NCBI GenBank assembly: GCA_050747525.1
Contig: JBOGOC010000042.1
Location: forward strand, 4,968-68,967
Length of the DNA: 64,000 nucleotides
Reading direction: 5' to 3'
Source of the DNA: JBOGOC01 sp050747525
GTDB lineage: Bacteria > Acidobacteriota > Polarisedimenticolia > JACPZX01 > DASXTC01
Both the position numbers and the translations under genes were made by a program. The notes beneath the pieces are model-generated. The model was not told the origin of the DNA, searched no databases, and was given only the letters and a program-made list of their open reading frames with translations. Shown here piece after piece: positions 50,094 to 57,986 of this stretch. Every line of letters starts with the position of its first letter. Within the stretch, counting starts at the first letter, position 1.

Positions 50094-50347
50094 GCGCCCC
50101 CTACTGGAAGCCACGCAACGTGGCCGACTTCCTCGGTGTCCACACTTCGACCGTTGGCCGCCTGGTCGACCGCGAGGGCCTCCCCGCGATCGTGCTCACC
50201 CGCGGCAAGGCGACCGAGAAGCGGGCGGGACGGCGCTCCCTGAGATTCGAGCCGGCCGCTGTCGAGGCGTGGATCGCATCGCGGCGCGAGCGCCAGCTCG
50301 TGGCCACCATCGAAGGGCGCCGCTACACCCGAGGAGGTGCAGCGTGA
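50090..50347 (+). CDS. Excisionase-family helix-turn-helix protein
   Basis: An 85-residue protein starting at a TTG that overlaps the previous TGA (TTGA), with GGAAGGTG upstream. It has a winged-HTH of the excisionase class: WKPRNVADFLGVHTSTVGRL, REGLPAIVLTRG and RFEPAAVEAWIASRR. As a partner of the integrase at the far end of the element it may direct excision, or act as a regulator. The stop overlaps the next GTG (GTGA). Confidence 0.7.
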   Translation: MSAPYWKPRNVADFLGVHTSTVGRLVDREGLPAIVLTRGKATEKRAGRRSLRFEPAAVEAWIASRRERQLVATIEGRRYTRGGAA

Positions 50348-50586
50348 GATTCCCCCGCGAAAGCGAGCGCACGCGTCTGACGGCGGCGCTCTCGGCGGCG
50401 GAGGGGCTCCGGTCTGCCCTGATTCCCCTGCCTTCTTCGCAGAAGGCCCGCATCTGGAACGACCTTCACCACACTATCGAGTCGCTCCAGAAGCGCCTTC
50501 GGCAGCTTGGCCCGGAGGGGGCAGCCTCGGGGGATTCTGATTTAGGCGGTTCCGGATCGGCACCGCCTAAACGTGGCCTCCCATGA
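50344..50586 (+). CDS. Small hypothetical protein carrying an inverted palindromic unit
   Basis: An 80-residue protein starting with GTG (GTGA overlap, GGAGGTG upstream). The first ~55 residues are helical (TRLTAALSAAEGLRSAL, KARIWNDLHHTIESLQKRLR). The last 20 are Gly/Ser/Pro-rich and encoded by the palindrome at 50541-50571. No family recognised. The stop overlaps the primase ATG (ATGA). Confidence 0.5.
   Translation: MRFPRESERTRLTAALSAAEGLRSALIPLPSSQKARIWNDLHHTIESLQKRLRQLGPEGAASGDSDLGGSGSAPPKRGLP
50541..50571. repeat. Palindromic unit, inverted relative to those at 57 kb
   Basis: 10-bp perfect arms TTTAGGCGGT and ACCGCCTAAA around an 11-nt centre. Read on the minus strand, it is flanked by GGCCACG on one side and runs into TAAATCAGAATCCCCC on the other; the same 16-mer follows the palindrome at 57498-57522 on the plus strand. 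Confidence 0.7.
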
Positions 50587-52373
50587 CGGCCGTCGAGCGC
50601 GTCGTCGATGCGCTGCGCGCGAGCGGGGGCAACCCGCGCCCCAACGGCGCCGGGCACGTCGCGCGGTGCCCCAGTCACGATGACCGACACGCGAGCCTGA
50701 GTATCGGTGACGGTGACGACGGCCGCGCGCTCCTGAATTGCCACGCCGGGTGCAGCGTCGAGCAGATCGTCGGCGCGCTCGGGATCACCACGGCGGACCT
50801 CTTCGAGCGGAGCAACGGGCACAGCGGGCAGCCGCGCATCCTGAGGACCTATCCCTACCACGATGAGGCGGGCTCTGTGCTGTTCGAGTGCGTCCGCTTC
50901 GAGCCGAAGGACTTCCGGCAGCGTCGCCCTGACGGTGCCGGGGGTTGGATCTGGAATCTGAAGGACACGCGGCGCGTGCTGTACAACTTCCCCGCGGTTA
51001 TCGCGACTGTGGCCGATGGCGGGACGGTGTTCGTCGATGAGGGCGAGAAGGACTGCGACGCCATCAACGCCGTGGACGGGAACCACGTTGCCACTTGCAA
51101 CCCGATGGGCGCGGGCAAGTGGCGGCCCGAGTATTCCGAGATGCTGCGCGGCGCGAACGTGATCATCGTCGCGGACGCGGATGAACCTGGCCGGAAGCAC
51201 GCCCGCGAAGTGCAGGCAGCGCTGCTGGGCTACGCGAAGTCCGTCCGTGTCGTGGAGGCGGCCTCCGGGAAGGACGCTCACGACCACCTGGCCGCCGGTC
51301 ACAGCCTGGATGACTTCATCCCCTGGCCCGCGCCCGCCGGAGAACAGCCCGAGCCGGAGGTGCGAGACCTTGCCGAGCCGATGGACCTGGCCGGCGCCGT
51401 CACCACGCCCGCGGAGTCGATTGACTGGCTGATCCACCCATGGGCCGCACGTGGGGATCTCGTCATTATGGCCTCCGAAGTCGGCGTTGGGAAGTCGTGG
51501 GCGGGGATGGATCTCGCTGTCGCGGCGGCGCGCGGCGGGCGGTTCCTCGGGCTGCTGGACATCAAGGGACCCCTCCGGGTGCTCTACATGGACCTGGAGA
51601 ACGGCCCCCGCCTGGCCCGCTGGAGATTCCAGCGCCTGGCCCGCGGGCTCGAGATGACCCCAGAGGAAGCCGCGGGCCTACAGCTGCACTACCTCTGCCA
51701 GGACAGCCTGAACCTCAGTGCACCGGCCGGGCGCAGCATGCTCGCGCGCAAAGTGGACACCTTCCACCCCGAGCTGATCGTCTTCGACACACTGAAGCGA
51801 CTGCACCGGGCCGACGAAAATTCCAACACCGAAATGTCCGGTTTTTTCGCGGACGCCATCCGCCCGCTGCTGATGCACCACGGCGCCACCGTGGTGTGCC
51901 TGCACCACTTGGGCAAGCCCGGCGCCAACCGCGACGAGGGCGACATCCTGAACCGGTTGCGTGGCGCCTCCGACATCGCCGGCGTGGCCGATCAGGTCTG
52001 GGGCCTGCAGCGCGCCGGCGAGACCGCCTTCTCGCTGTCGCACATCAAGGCGCGCTGGGCCCGCCCCGCCCTCGACCTGGCCGTCAGCATCGAAGACACG
52101 ATGGACCACCGCGGCACGATTCTCGTGGCCAAGGAACGCGGCGGTCTCGTGGCCGGCATCATCGACCAGATGCTCGCTGCGGGCGAGCTGGCCGGCGTTC
52201 TCCGCGCCGACATCGTGAAGCGCGTGGCCGAGACCATCGGCGGCGCGCCCGCCCCGAAGGCCGTCACCCGCGAGCTGGGCCGGATGTACGACCGCGGCCA
52301 GGTGCGGAAGAAGGGGAACAAAGCCGGCATGCGGTACTGGACCACCAGCTACGCCCCGGGGGATGCCGAATGA
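50583..52373 (+). CDS. Primase-helicase-like replication protein (CHC2-like zinc finger, Toprim, RepA/RecA-like ATPase)
   Basis: A 596-residue replication protein. A zinc-binding primase-like motif lies at residues 29-57 (C29, H32, C53, C57), then a Toprim domain (VDEGEKDCDA with E153; VADADEPGR with D198/D200), then a RecA/RepA-like ATPase with Walker A ASEVGVGKS (GKS 303-305) and Walker B LIVFDTLKRL near residue 398. The C-terminus is a winged-helix-like segment. Such proteins start and unwind replication origins of phages, satellites and plasmids. An iteron-like array follows directly. Stop overlaps the next ATG (ATGA). Confidence 0.85.
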   Translation: MTAVERVVDALRASGGNPRPNGAGHVARCPSHDDRHASLSIGDGDDGRALLNCHAGCSVEQIVGALGITTADLFERSNGHSGQPRILRTYPYHDEAGSVLFECVRFEPKDFRQRRPDGAGGWIWNLKDTRRVLYNFPAVIATVADGGTVFVDEGEKDCDAINAVDGNHVATCNPMGAGKWRPEYSEMLRGANVIIVADADEPGRKHAREVQAALLGYAKSVRVVEAASGKDAHDHLAAGHSLDDFIPWPAPAGEQPEPEVRDLAEPMDLAGAVTTPAESIDWLIHPWAARGDLVIMASEVGVGKSWAGMDLAVAAARGGRFLGLLDIKGPLRVLYMDLENGPRLARWRFQRLARGLEMTPEEAAGLQLHYLCQDSLNLSAPAGRSMLARKVDTFHPELIVFDTLKRLHRADENSNTEMSGFFADAIRPLLMHHGATVVCLHHLGKPGANRDEGDILNRLRGASDIAGVADQVWGLQRAGETAFSLSHIKARWARPALDLAVSIEDTMDHRGTILVAKERGGLVAGIIDQMLAAGELAGVLRADIVKRVAETIGGAPAPKAVTRELGRMYDRGQVRKKGNKAGMRYWTTSYAPGDAE

Positions 52374-52747
52374 TGACTCTCGGTAGGGACACGGTAGGGA
52401 CACCGGTAGGGACACGCCGGATCGGTAGGGACAAAGGCCCCTATAGGGGGGGTGGATGTCCCTACCGGTGGGGACACGGTTGGGTCGTCAGTAGGGACAC
52501 CGGCTGTCGCCGTGGGCGGCGCCCGGGGGGCCCGCCACTACGGCACCAGCAATGCCGGGCGCCATGGGATCCTCATGCCCCAGACCCGAGTGCAGACGTC
52601 TGCACTGGGGTGCGGATCCGCCGGCCCCCGGCGCCCCCCGGAACGACACCCACGCGGGCACCGCTCGAAAGGCCGCGCCATGACTGGACGATTCCTGGCG
52701 TTGCAGCCCTGTCTGGGCTATCGCGCCCCCGGAGGCCCCGCGCATGA
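52370..52747 (+). CDS. Small basic protein overlapping the iteron-like array
   Basis: A 125-residue reading frame joined at both ends by ATGA overlaps to its neighbours, which argues that it is translated. Composition is Arg/Gly/Pro-rich, partly dictated by the DNA repeats (VGTPVGT-type phrases). No family or motif recognised. It could be only a spacer frame across the origin. Confidence 0.4.
   Translation: MMTLGRDTVGTPVGTRRIGRDKGPYRGGGCPYRWGHGWVVSRDTGCRRGRRPGGPPLRHQQCRAPWDPHAPDPSADVCTGVRIRRPPAPPGTTPTRAPLERPRHDWTIPGVAALSGLSRPRRPRA
52382..52499 (+). repeat. Iteron-like array, likely replication origin
   Basis: Seven copies of the decamer GGTAGGGACA lie in 118 bp. Exact copies at 52382, 52393, 52405 and 52424; an inverted exact copy at 52457-52466; one-mismatch copies at 52467-52476 (GGTGGGGACA) and 52490-52499 (AGTAGGGACA). 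The inverted copy and its neighbour form a 20-bp near-perfect palindrome. A CCCCTATAGGGG palindrome lies at 52438-52449. Position right after the primase-helicase gene fits an origin. Confidence 0.65.
52589..52606. repeat. 18-bp perfect palindrome
   Basis: AGTGCAGACGTCTGCACT, perfectly self-complementary. Its core differs by one base from the palindrome at 58123-58138 (GTGCAGA-AG-TCTGCAC). A shared operator or protein-binding site in the origin region is possible. Confidence 0.65.
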
Positions 52748-53481
52748 CTGACGCCCCGAAGCCCCCGGCGCCCCTGCGTGGCTACCTGAAGCACGGGATG
52801 TGCCGGACGAAGCGGCAGATTCGCGAGCGGAACCGCCGGGGGCGTGACGTGCTGGACAAGAGGACGGTGATGGGCCGGGAAATCGCCGCGTGGTGTTCCG
52901 CCTACGCGGCGGACCTTGGCGGCGCGGAGCAGCTCTCCGCGGGCCAGCAGGCCGCCCTGAAGGACATCAGGACGATCCTGTACCTGATGGGCGTGGCGGA
53001 AGTGTTCATGGCCACCACGAGCCCCGTCAACCGCCGTGGGCGGTGCTTCTACCCCATCGTCCAGCAGTGGGCGGCGCTGTCCGATTCTCTGCTGAGGCGG
53101 CTCCAGACGCTCGGCCTGGAGCGGCGGGCCCGGGAGATACCGAGCCTCACCGACTACCTGAAGCGCCAGCGCCCCCAGGACGCGCGAACGGAGACGTCCG
53201 GCCCCCTCACCACGTCGGGGGCGTCGAACGCCCCGCCCGGGGCATCTCCGGAAGCCACATCACTATCGGCCGCCACGCCATGCCGGCCGACTGCACCCGC
53301 GCCCGCCGTCGACTCTCCTTCGGCAGGCGCGGCCAAAGGGGCCGGGGCCCCTGAAGTGGTGGACGTGACGCCGATAGACCGGGCCGGCCGGCCTGGTGAA
53401 GGGCTGTCCGCTCACCGCGACGGGGGCCCCGGCCCCGAACCCATCAACGTTTCTGCACCCGTGCCCGAGGGGGAGCCATGA
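52744..53481 (+). CDS. Candidate small terminase subunit / P27-like protein
   Basis: A 245-residue protein directly before the large terminase, joined by ATGA overlaps on both sides. The N-terminal 140 residues are helical and basic (CRTKRQIRERNRRGRDVL, ALKDIRTILYLMGVAEVFM, IPSLTDYLKRQRP), as in P27-type small terminases that bind pac/cos DNA. The last ~100 residues are a Pro/Ala/Ser-rich disordered tail. The call rests mainly on position; sequence identity is weak. Confidence 0.5.
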   Translation: MTDAPKPPAPLRGYLKHGMCRTKRQIRERNRRGRDVLDKRTVMGREIAAWCSAYAADLGGAEQLSAGQQAALKDIRTILYLMGVAEVFMATTSPVNRRGRCFYPIVQQWAALSDSLLRRLQTLGLERRAREIPSLTDYLKRQRPQDARTETSGPLTTSGASNAPPGASPEATSLSAATPCRPTAPAPAVDSPSAGAAKGAGAPEVVDVTPIDRAGRPGEGLSAHRDGGPGPEPINVSAPVPEGEP

Positions 53482-55007
53482 CGCACACCATCCTTGACTA
53501 CCTGAGGGACCGGAACCTGTTCGGGGGGCTGCGGTCGTTCCAGTCCCTGGCGACTTGGCAGGCGTGGATCGTGTTCCTCAAGGCGGTGTACGGCCTGCCG
53601 ATGCAGGCCGCGGAGGTGGCGCTGTTCTGCCTGTGCACCGGGCGTTCGGCGTACAACCCGCCGCGGGGGGGTTGGCCGGAGGTGGTCTGCATTGTGGCGC
53701 GGCGGGCTGGCAAGACGAAGGTGTGCGGGACGATCGCCGCGTTCGAGGCAGCGACGGCCCCGCCCCATCCGGACGGCGACGAGCTGTACGCGCTGTGCAT
53801 CGGTCAGGACTACCGGGGGGCGATGCGGGCGCTGCTGGCGCATGCATCGGCTCCCTTTCATCGCGTCCCGATGTTTCGGCGGATGGTGACGGGCCAGACG
53901 GCGGACACCATCACCTTGGAGAACGGGGTGCGCTTGGCCGCGTACCCGTGTAAGCCGTCGGCGGCGCGGGGGCTTGGGGCTCGCATCGTGCTGATGGACG
54001 AGCCGGGGCACTACGGGGCGGGCGTGGACGTGGAGATGCTGCGGGCGGTTCGGCCAACGGTGAGCACGACGGGCGGGAAGATCGTGCTTCTCAGCTCGCC
54101 GCGGGGGCAGGCCGGGCTGCTGTACGACCTGCACAAGAAGTATTTCGGCACGGACGACCCGTCGATCCTCGTCTGGCAGGCTCCCGCGAAGCTGATGAAC
54201 CCGACGCTGGACGACGCCGTGCTGGACCGAATGCGCCGGGACGATCCGGAGGGAGCGGAGGCGGAGGTAGAAGGCCGGTTCATGGCGGGGCTGTCGAACC
54301 TGTTCGAGGTGGAGGCGGTGGAGGCGTGCGTCGTCTCCGGCCGGCGCGAGCTGGCCCCGCTGTCGGGGGTGCGTTATGCGGCGTTCTGCGATCCGGCTGG
54401 TGGCTCCGGTACGGACTCGTACACGCTGGCCGTTGCGCACCGTGACCGGGAGCGCGTGATCGTAGACGCGGTGCGGGAGTGGCGGCCGAAGTTCAACCCG
54501 AGCAGCGTCACGGCCGAAGCGGCGACGGTGCTGAAGTCGTATGGCGTCCAGCGCGTGACGGGCGACAGGTTCGGGGGCGAGTTTCCGCGGGAGCTATTCC
54601 GTTCGCATGGGATCCAGTACGAGGTGGCCGAAGAGGACCGCAGCGGCCTGTATTTGGCCATGCTGCCAGCCGTCAACGCCGGTCTAGTGGAGCTGCTCGA
54701 CATCCCGGCGCTGGCGACGCAGCTCCGCATGCTGGAGCGGCGCCGGGCACCGTCTGGGAAGGACCGGGTCGACCATCCGAGATGCGCCCATGACGACGTG
54801 GCCAACGCGGTTGCCGGGGCGGTGTACCTGCTGCGCGGGAAGGTGGAGTCGGGGGCGCTGGCGTTCATGCGCCTGCGTCGTGCCCAGAGGGAAGCCGAGC
54901 AAGCCGAGGCGAAGGCGGCGGGGATCTCCATCGAGGAATTGTGGTCGCGCAAGGCGCGCGAACGAGCCAAGGAACGGCCGGCGCCGCACGGTGCGGTAAC
55001 CGGATGA
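53478..55007 (+). CDS. Phage large terminase subunit (TerL)
   Basis: A 509-residue packaging motor. The ATPase half has Walker A VARRAGKTK (GKT 78-80) and Walker B IVLMDEPGHY (D174, E175), followed by the coupling-type motif LLSSPRG. The RNase-H-like nuclease half begins with FCDPAGGSGTDSYTLAV (about residue 300) and ends with the conserved acidic HDDVANAVAGA. All catalytic features look intact and length is normal. No portal or capsid gene follows; unknown coiled-coil proteins do. It overlaps the upstream gene by ATGA. Confidence 0.88.
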   Translation: MTHTILDYLRDRNLFGGLRSFQSLATWQAWIVFLKAVYGLPMQAAEVALFCLCTGRSAYNPPRGGWPEVVCIVARRAGKTKVCGTIAAFEAATAPPHPDGDELYALCIGQDYRGAMRALLAHASAPFHRVPMFRRMVTGQTADTITLENGVRLAAYPCKPSAARGLGARIVLMDEPGHYGAGVDVEMLRAVRPTVSTTGGKIVLLSSPRGQAGLLYDLHKKYFGTDDPSILVWQAPAKLMNPTLDDAVLDRMRRDDPEGAEAEVEGRFMAGLSNLFEVEAVEACVVSGRRELAPLSGVRYAAFCDPAGGSGTDSYTLAVAHRDRERVIVDAVREWRPKFNPSSVTAEAATVLKSYGVQRVTGDRFGGEFPRELFRSHGIQYEVAEEDRSGLYLAMLPAVNAGLVELLDIPALATQLRMLERRRAPSGKDRVDHPRCAHDDVANAVAGAVYLLRGKVESGALAFMRLRRAQREAEQAEAKAAGISIEELWSRKARERAKERPAPHGAVTG

Positions 55008-55033
55008 GCCCCGCGGGGGGTACGGAGGAAGTG

Positions 55034-55849
55034 ATGACAGACCGTGGTGTTCTGGCGGACGCGAAGCTGGTGCGGATGCTCGCGCCCAAGGACGTGACGG
55101 GCACGTCGCTGGGCACGGAGCACGGGATGTACGAGATCGTGGACCGGATCGCGATGGTGCCCCCTGGGGCCGTCGAGGCGTTGGTCAGCGCGGGGTGGAA
55201 GCAGGTGCCGACCCCGGTGAGCGACGGCGAGCTGGAGGAGTTGAAGGCGCAGAGGGACGCGCTGCTGGAGGCGGCCGTCCGGATCGACGCGCAGCTTGCC
55301 GATCAGCGTGCGCAGCGCGCGGCGCTGCAAGGGCGGGGCGCGCTCGTGGACCAGGCCCTCCTGGACGACGCCGTGAGCCCGGAGCAGGTGGCCGAGCTGC
55401 ACCAGCGGATCGAGGCAATCGGGTTCACCATCAAGACGCTGGAGTCGGCCCGGCGCGTGGCCGACGAGAGGGTCCTCGAGTTACTGCGGAAGATTTCCGA
55501 TCAGGAGCGGTTGCGGGACACGCCGCTCCAGGAGGCGAAGGCCGCGCCGATGCGCGTGGAGGCGGAGGCGTGCGTGGTGCAGGCGGTCGCGTGCATGACC
55601 GGCGCGGTGAAGGCGATGCGCCGCCGGCTGGAAATCGAGCGAGAGGTCGCGGGCCTTCCCTACGCCGAGCCGCTCGCGCGCCCCAAGATGCTCGACATGG
55701 TGAACGCGGTGCGCAAGGGGTGGCCCGAGCCGCGTGCGCTCGACCTGCACGAGTCCTGGGTGGTTCGGTGGATCCTCACCTGCCTGGCCGGGCCGGGGAA
55801 TTACGTGCCGTCGGAAGTCCAACGCAGCCTGAACATCGAGGGGCTCTAG
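55034..55849 (+). CDS. Hypothetical coiled-coil protein of the element
   Basis: A 271-residue protein. ATG at 55034 is chosen because GGAGGAA lies 7 nt upstream; an earlier ATG at 55004 overlaps the terL stop (ATGA) and is possible. A short N-terminal beta-rich part (LAPKDVTGTSLGTEHGMYEI) is followed by long helices predicted as coiled coil (ELEELKAQRDALLEAAVRID, LHQRIEAIGFTIKTLESARR). It does not resemble a portal or capsid protein. Function unknown; the C-terminus (SWVVRWILTCLAGPGNYVPS) is hydrophobic. Confidence 0.55.
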   Translation: MTDRGVLADAKLVRMLAPKDVTGTSLGTEHGMYEIVDRIAMVPPGAVEALVSAGWKQVPTPVSDGELEELKAQRDALLEAAVRIDAQLADQRAQRAALQGRGALVDQALLDDAVSPEQVAELHQRIEAIGFTIKTLESARRVADERVLELLRKISDQERLRDTPLQEAKAAPMRVEAEACVVQAVACMTGAVKAMRRRLEIEREVAGLPYAEPLARPKMLDMVNAVRKGWPEPRALDLHESWVVRWILTCLAGPGNYVPSEVQRSLNIEGL

Positions 55850-55852
55850 CCC

Positions 55853-56203
55853 ATGGACACACGACAGCGGGCGTCGAGGTTCGTCACGTTCATGAAGTCC
55901 ATCGGCAGGGGCGAGTTCACCCTGTCGCTACCGGAGGCTCGGTCGCGGTTGCGCAAGTCGTCCAACGCCTTCGACCGGCCCCCGTCGAGTCAGGTGCCCG
56001 CGATGGACGAGGCGGCCAAGCGGGGCCTGGTGGCCGCGGCGGCGCTGGCGCTGCACAACCGCACGGGGCGGCCCGTCGCCGACCTGCGGGACGCGATCCG
56101 GGGCGTGGCGGCGCAGCGCCAGGCGGGAACGAACAGCTTCCAGGAAGCGGTCAATCTCGCCATGCGCGACGTGGCGAACCGCATCCAGAGGGGGACATTG
56201 TGA
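55853..56203 (+). CDS. Hypothetical helical protein of the element
   Basis: A 116-residue, mostly helical protein (RQRASRFVTFMKSIGRGEF, AAKRGLVAAAALALHNRTGR). It follows the previous gene by 3 bp and overlaps the next by GTGA. No family recognised. Confidence 0.5.
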   Translation: MDTRQRASRFVTFMKSIGRGEFTLSLPEARSRLRKSSNAFDRPPSSQVPAMDEAAKRGLVAAAALALHNRTGRPVADLRDAIRGVAAQRQAGTNSFQEAVNLAMRDVANRIQRGTL

Positions 56204-56670
56204 AGGAAAAGACGGGAATCGAGGGGCAGATCGACGCCGTGCGGGAGCTGCGCCGCCTCGTGGACAGCTCCCCCATCGGGGCGATCCGGAAGGCGTTGGG
56301 GTCGAGGGAGCCCGAGAAGGCGCTGCGCAAGATCCTCATGCCCGACGCGGCGCTGGCGAAGTTCGAGGGGGCGACGGCCACCCGGCTGACCAAGGCACAG
56401 CGCGATGGGGTCCGAAAGGCAGTCGAGGCCGCGGCGGAGGCGGAAATCGCAAAGGCGATCCCGACGTGGACGGCGAAGATCGAGAAGATCGATTCGGGGC
56501 TCAGGCTGCTGGAGGCCCGGCTGCGCGAACGTTTGGCGATGGTCCACAAAGCCGTGGATGACACCTTCGCCCCGCTGTGGGATCAGATCCGCGAGCTGGA
56601 GATCGACCTGGAGTGCGTCGAGATGCAACCCGGCCCGGTCGGGCATCCAGTCCGCCCGCGGCCATCGTGA
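56200..56670 (+). CDS. Hypothetical coiled-coil protein of the element
   Basis: A 156-residue protein starting with GTG (GTGA overlap). It is rich in Ala, Glu, Arg and Lys and mostly helical (IDAVRELRRLVDSSPIGAI, RKAVEAAAEAEIAKAIPTW, LLEARLRERLAMVHKAVDD). No known motif. Composition would fit a scaffold-like or DNA-associated role, but this is not shown. Confidence 0.5.
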   Translation: MKEKTGIEGQIDAVRELRRLVDSSPIGAIRKALGSREPEKALRKILMPDAALAKFEGATATRLTKAQRDGVRKAVEAAAEAEIAKAIPTWTAKIEKIDSGLRLLEARLRERLAMVHKAVDDTFAPLWDQIRELEIDLECVEMQPGPVGHPVRPRPS

Positions 56671-56753
56671 TGACGATTCGGGGCAGAGAAGACCGCCGGC
56701 GCCCCGGCCGCGAGAGCGGCTCCCAGCCGGCGGTCACTCTTGGGAGAGAGCGC

Positions 56754-57125
56754 ATGATTGCGGAAACTGTTTCCAGAAAGGCGGGGCGGCCCCGGATTCT
56801 CCTGCCGGAGTGGGAGGCTGCGCTGCGCGGCATATACCCGGAGATCAGGACGCTCCGTGGTATTCAGAACCGCTCCGCCCAGCTCCGAGCCGTCAAGCTG
56901 CTGAGTGACGATCCCGCCTTCGCGTGGCTCGTGGACCCGCGAACGGGCTGGATGCGACAGACGATCCTCCAGCACCTCGGCCGCGTCGAGAGCGATGCCA
57001 TGCTGGTCGAAGCCGCCCGCGCCGTCTGTGAGCAGCGTCCGTCCAGCGTGAGGGCGCGCACGCTCATCCGGGCCGTGGTGAACCGCGCCATTCTCGAGGA
57101 GGCCGCCCCGTGGCGCGCAAGGTAA
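56754..57125 (+). CDS. Hypothetical basic protein of the element
   Basis: A 123-residue protein. ATG at 56754 has GGGAGAG just upstream; an earlier start at 56667/56670 would overlap the previous stop as elsewhere in the operon but adds a low-complexity leader. Contains GRPRILLPEWEAALRGIYPE and ARTLIRAVVNRAILEE. The N-terminal AGRPR pattern is AT-hook-like. DNA-binding is possible, otherwise unknown. It overlaps the next gene by 16 bp. Confidence 0.5.
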   Translation: MIAETVSRKAGRPRILLPEWEAALRGIYPEIRTLRGIQNRSAQLRAVKLLSDDPAFAWLVDPRTGWMRQTILQHLGRVESDAMLVEAARAVCEQRPSSVRARTLIRAVVNRAILEEAAPWRAR

Positions 57126-57421
57126 GCGCACACTTACCCCCCACCCCGTGGCGCGCGGCACAGGAGGCGGGCATGTCGCTGCACCAGTACCGGCAGGCGA
57201 TGCGCGTGGCCAACATCCCGAAGGAGGAGGCCGCCGAGGTTGCCCTGCGCGCCAAGCGGCGCGGCGGAGAAATGCTGGCGAGCCTAGAGAAGAACAAGGG
57301 GCGCGCATCACCGGGGCCACGCGGTTCCGATTCGGAACCGCGTGAATCAGAAGCGGCGAAGCTCTCCGAAGTCGGGGTGACGAAGAAGGAATCGCATTTG
57401 AGCTTGACGCGTCGGAGGTGA
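57110..57421 (+). CDS. RAERK/'GVTKK'-type phage protein, unit 1
   Basis: A 103-residue protein starting with GTG after GAGGAGG. It contains the common phage pattern VALRAKRRGGEMLASLEKN, a variable linker, then KLSEVGVTKKESH. In full-length family members a WQ-containing helix follows; here the frame leaves the family and ends LSLTRRR. The variable linker is encoded by the palindrome at 57318-57344. This is the first of three partial copies. Confidence 0.5.
   Translation: MARKVSAHLPPTPWRAAQEAGMSLHQYRQAMRVANIPKEEAAEVALRAKRRGGEMLASLEKNKGRASPGPRGSDSEPRESEAAKLSEVGVTKKESHLSLTRRR
57318..57344. repeat. Intragenic palindrome 1 (13-bp arms)
   Basis: Arms CACGCGGTTCCGA and TCGGAACCGCGTG around a single central T, followed by AATCAGAA. 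It encodes the linker between the RAKRR and GVTKK blocks of unit 1. Confidence 0.8.
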
Positions 57422-57615
57422 AGGTCCGGGCCGAAAGGAAGCTCGGGCAGATCCTGGCCGACATGCCGAAGGACAAGGGGAGAGCCGAGCCGGGGCCACG
57501 CGGTAACGCATCGTTACCGCGTAAATCAGAATCCCCCAAGCTGTCCGACGTTGGGGTGACGAAGAAGGAATCGCATCAGTGGCAGGACGTGGCCAGCGGG
57601 CAGAGTTGGCGCTGA
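57418..57615 (+). CDS. RAERK/'GVTKK'-type phage protein, unit 2
   Basis: A 65-residue frame starting with GTG (GTGA overlap): RAERKLGQILADMPKDKGR, a palindrome-encoded linker, then KLSDVGVTKKESHQWQDVAS, where it ends at SGQSWR. It overlaps the ParB-like frame that starts at 57579. It has the family core but is truncated after the WQ helix. Confidence 0.45.
   Translation: MKVRAERKLGQILADMPKDKGRAEPGPRGNASLPRKSESPKLSDVGVTKKESHQWQDVASGQSWR
57498..57522. repeat. Intragenic palindrome 2 (11-bp arms)
   Basis: Arms ACGCGGTAACG and CGTTACCGCGT around CAT, followed by AAATCAGAATCCCCC. It occupies the same place in unit 2 as palindrome 1 in unit 1. The two differ at several arm positions, and each change is matched on the other arm. 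Confidence 0.8.
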
Positions 57616-57642
57616 AGCTGGAGCCGCTCATCGCGGCGAAGA
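57553..57642 (+). repeat. 90-bp direct repeat, copy 1
   Basis: Perfectly identical to 57980-58069, offset 427 bp. It spans the end of the GVTKK-type frame and the start of the overlapping ParB-like frame. The first 25 bp recur a third time within unit 1 (about 57374-57396). Confidence 0.85.
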
Positions 57643-57986
57643 ACAAGGAGAAGCAACAGCAAGGCGGCCGGCAGAAGGTTCCGCAGATATCTGCGGAAGC
57701 AAAGCCCACCGAGACCCGGAAGGAGCTGGCCCGCGCCGCTGGCATCTCGCACGACACCATCGCCAAGGCCAAGGTGATCGCGGAGAAGGCTTCGCCGCGG
57801 AGGCCGCACGACTCAGATCGCTCGGGGCGCCCGTGCGGGATCGCGACCTGCGCGCCAAGCGCAAGGGCGGCCAGATGCTCCAGAGCCTGGAGAAACAAAC
57901 GGGTGGAGATGCCCGCCGCGCTTCGCTCGGTTCCAAATCGGAACCGAGTAAGCCGGTTCCCCCCAAGCTCTCCGAAGTCGGGGTGA
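57579..57986 (+). CDS. ParB-like (QRAELALKL...) protein, unit 1, frame-disrupted end
   Basis: A 135-residue frame starting with GTG. Residues ~5-70 match the post-ParB helical domain common in phages: GQRAELALKLEPLIAAKNKE, a short linker (VPQISAEAK), TRKELARAAGISHDTIAKAK. After VIAEKA the frame runs into non-family Arg/Pro-rich sequence, because the next GVTKK-type unit is read in another frame. No ParB nuclease motif is present. The linker is encoded by the palindrome at 57679-57698. Confidence 0.5.
   Translation: MAGRGQRAELALKLEPLIAAKNKEKQQQGGRQKVPQISAEAKPTETRKELARAAGISHDTIAKAKVIAEKASPRRPHDSDRSGRPCGIATCAPSARAARCSRAWRNKRVEMPAALRSVPNRNRVSRFPPSSPKSG
57679..57698. repeat. Intragenic palindrome 3 (20 bp, perfect)
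   Basis: TTCCGCAGATATCTGCGGAA, perfectly self-complementary, in the linker between the two helical blocks of ParB-like unit 1. Confidence 0.8.

Noticed and set aside
53337..53352. AGGGGCC-GG-GGCCCCT palindrome in the small-terminase candidate
   Set aside because: Pure G/C symmetry is expected by chance at this base composition and it lacks the flanks of the other units.
55034..57125. Portal or capsid genes following the large terminase
   Set aside because: The four proteins are short, helical or coiled-coil, and lack portal or capsid length and composition; no motif supports that call.
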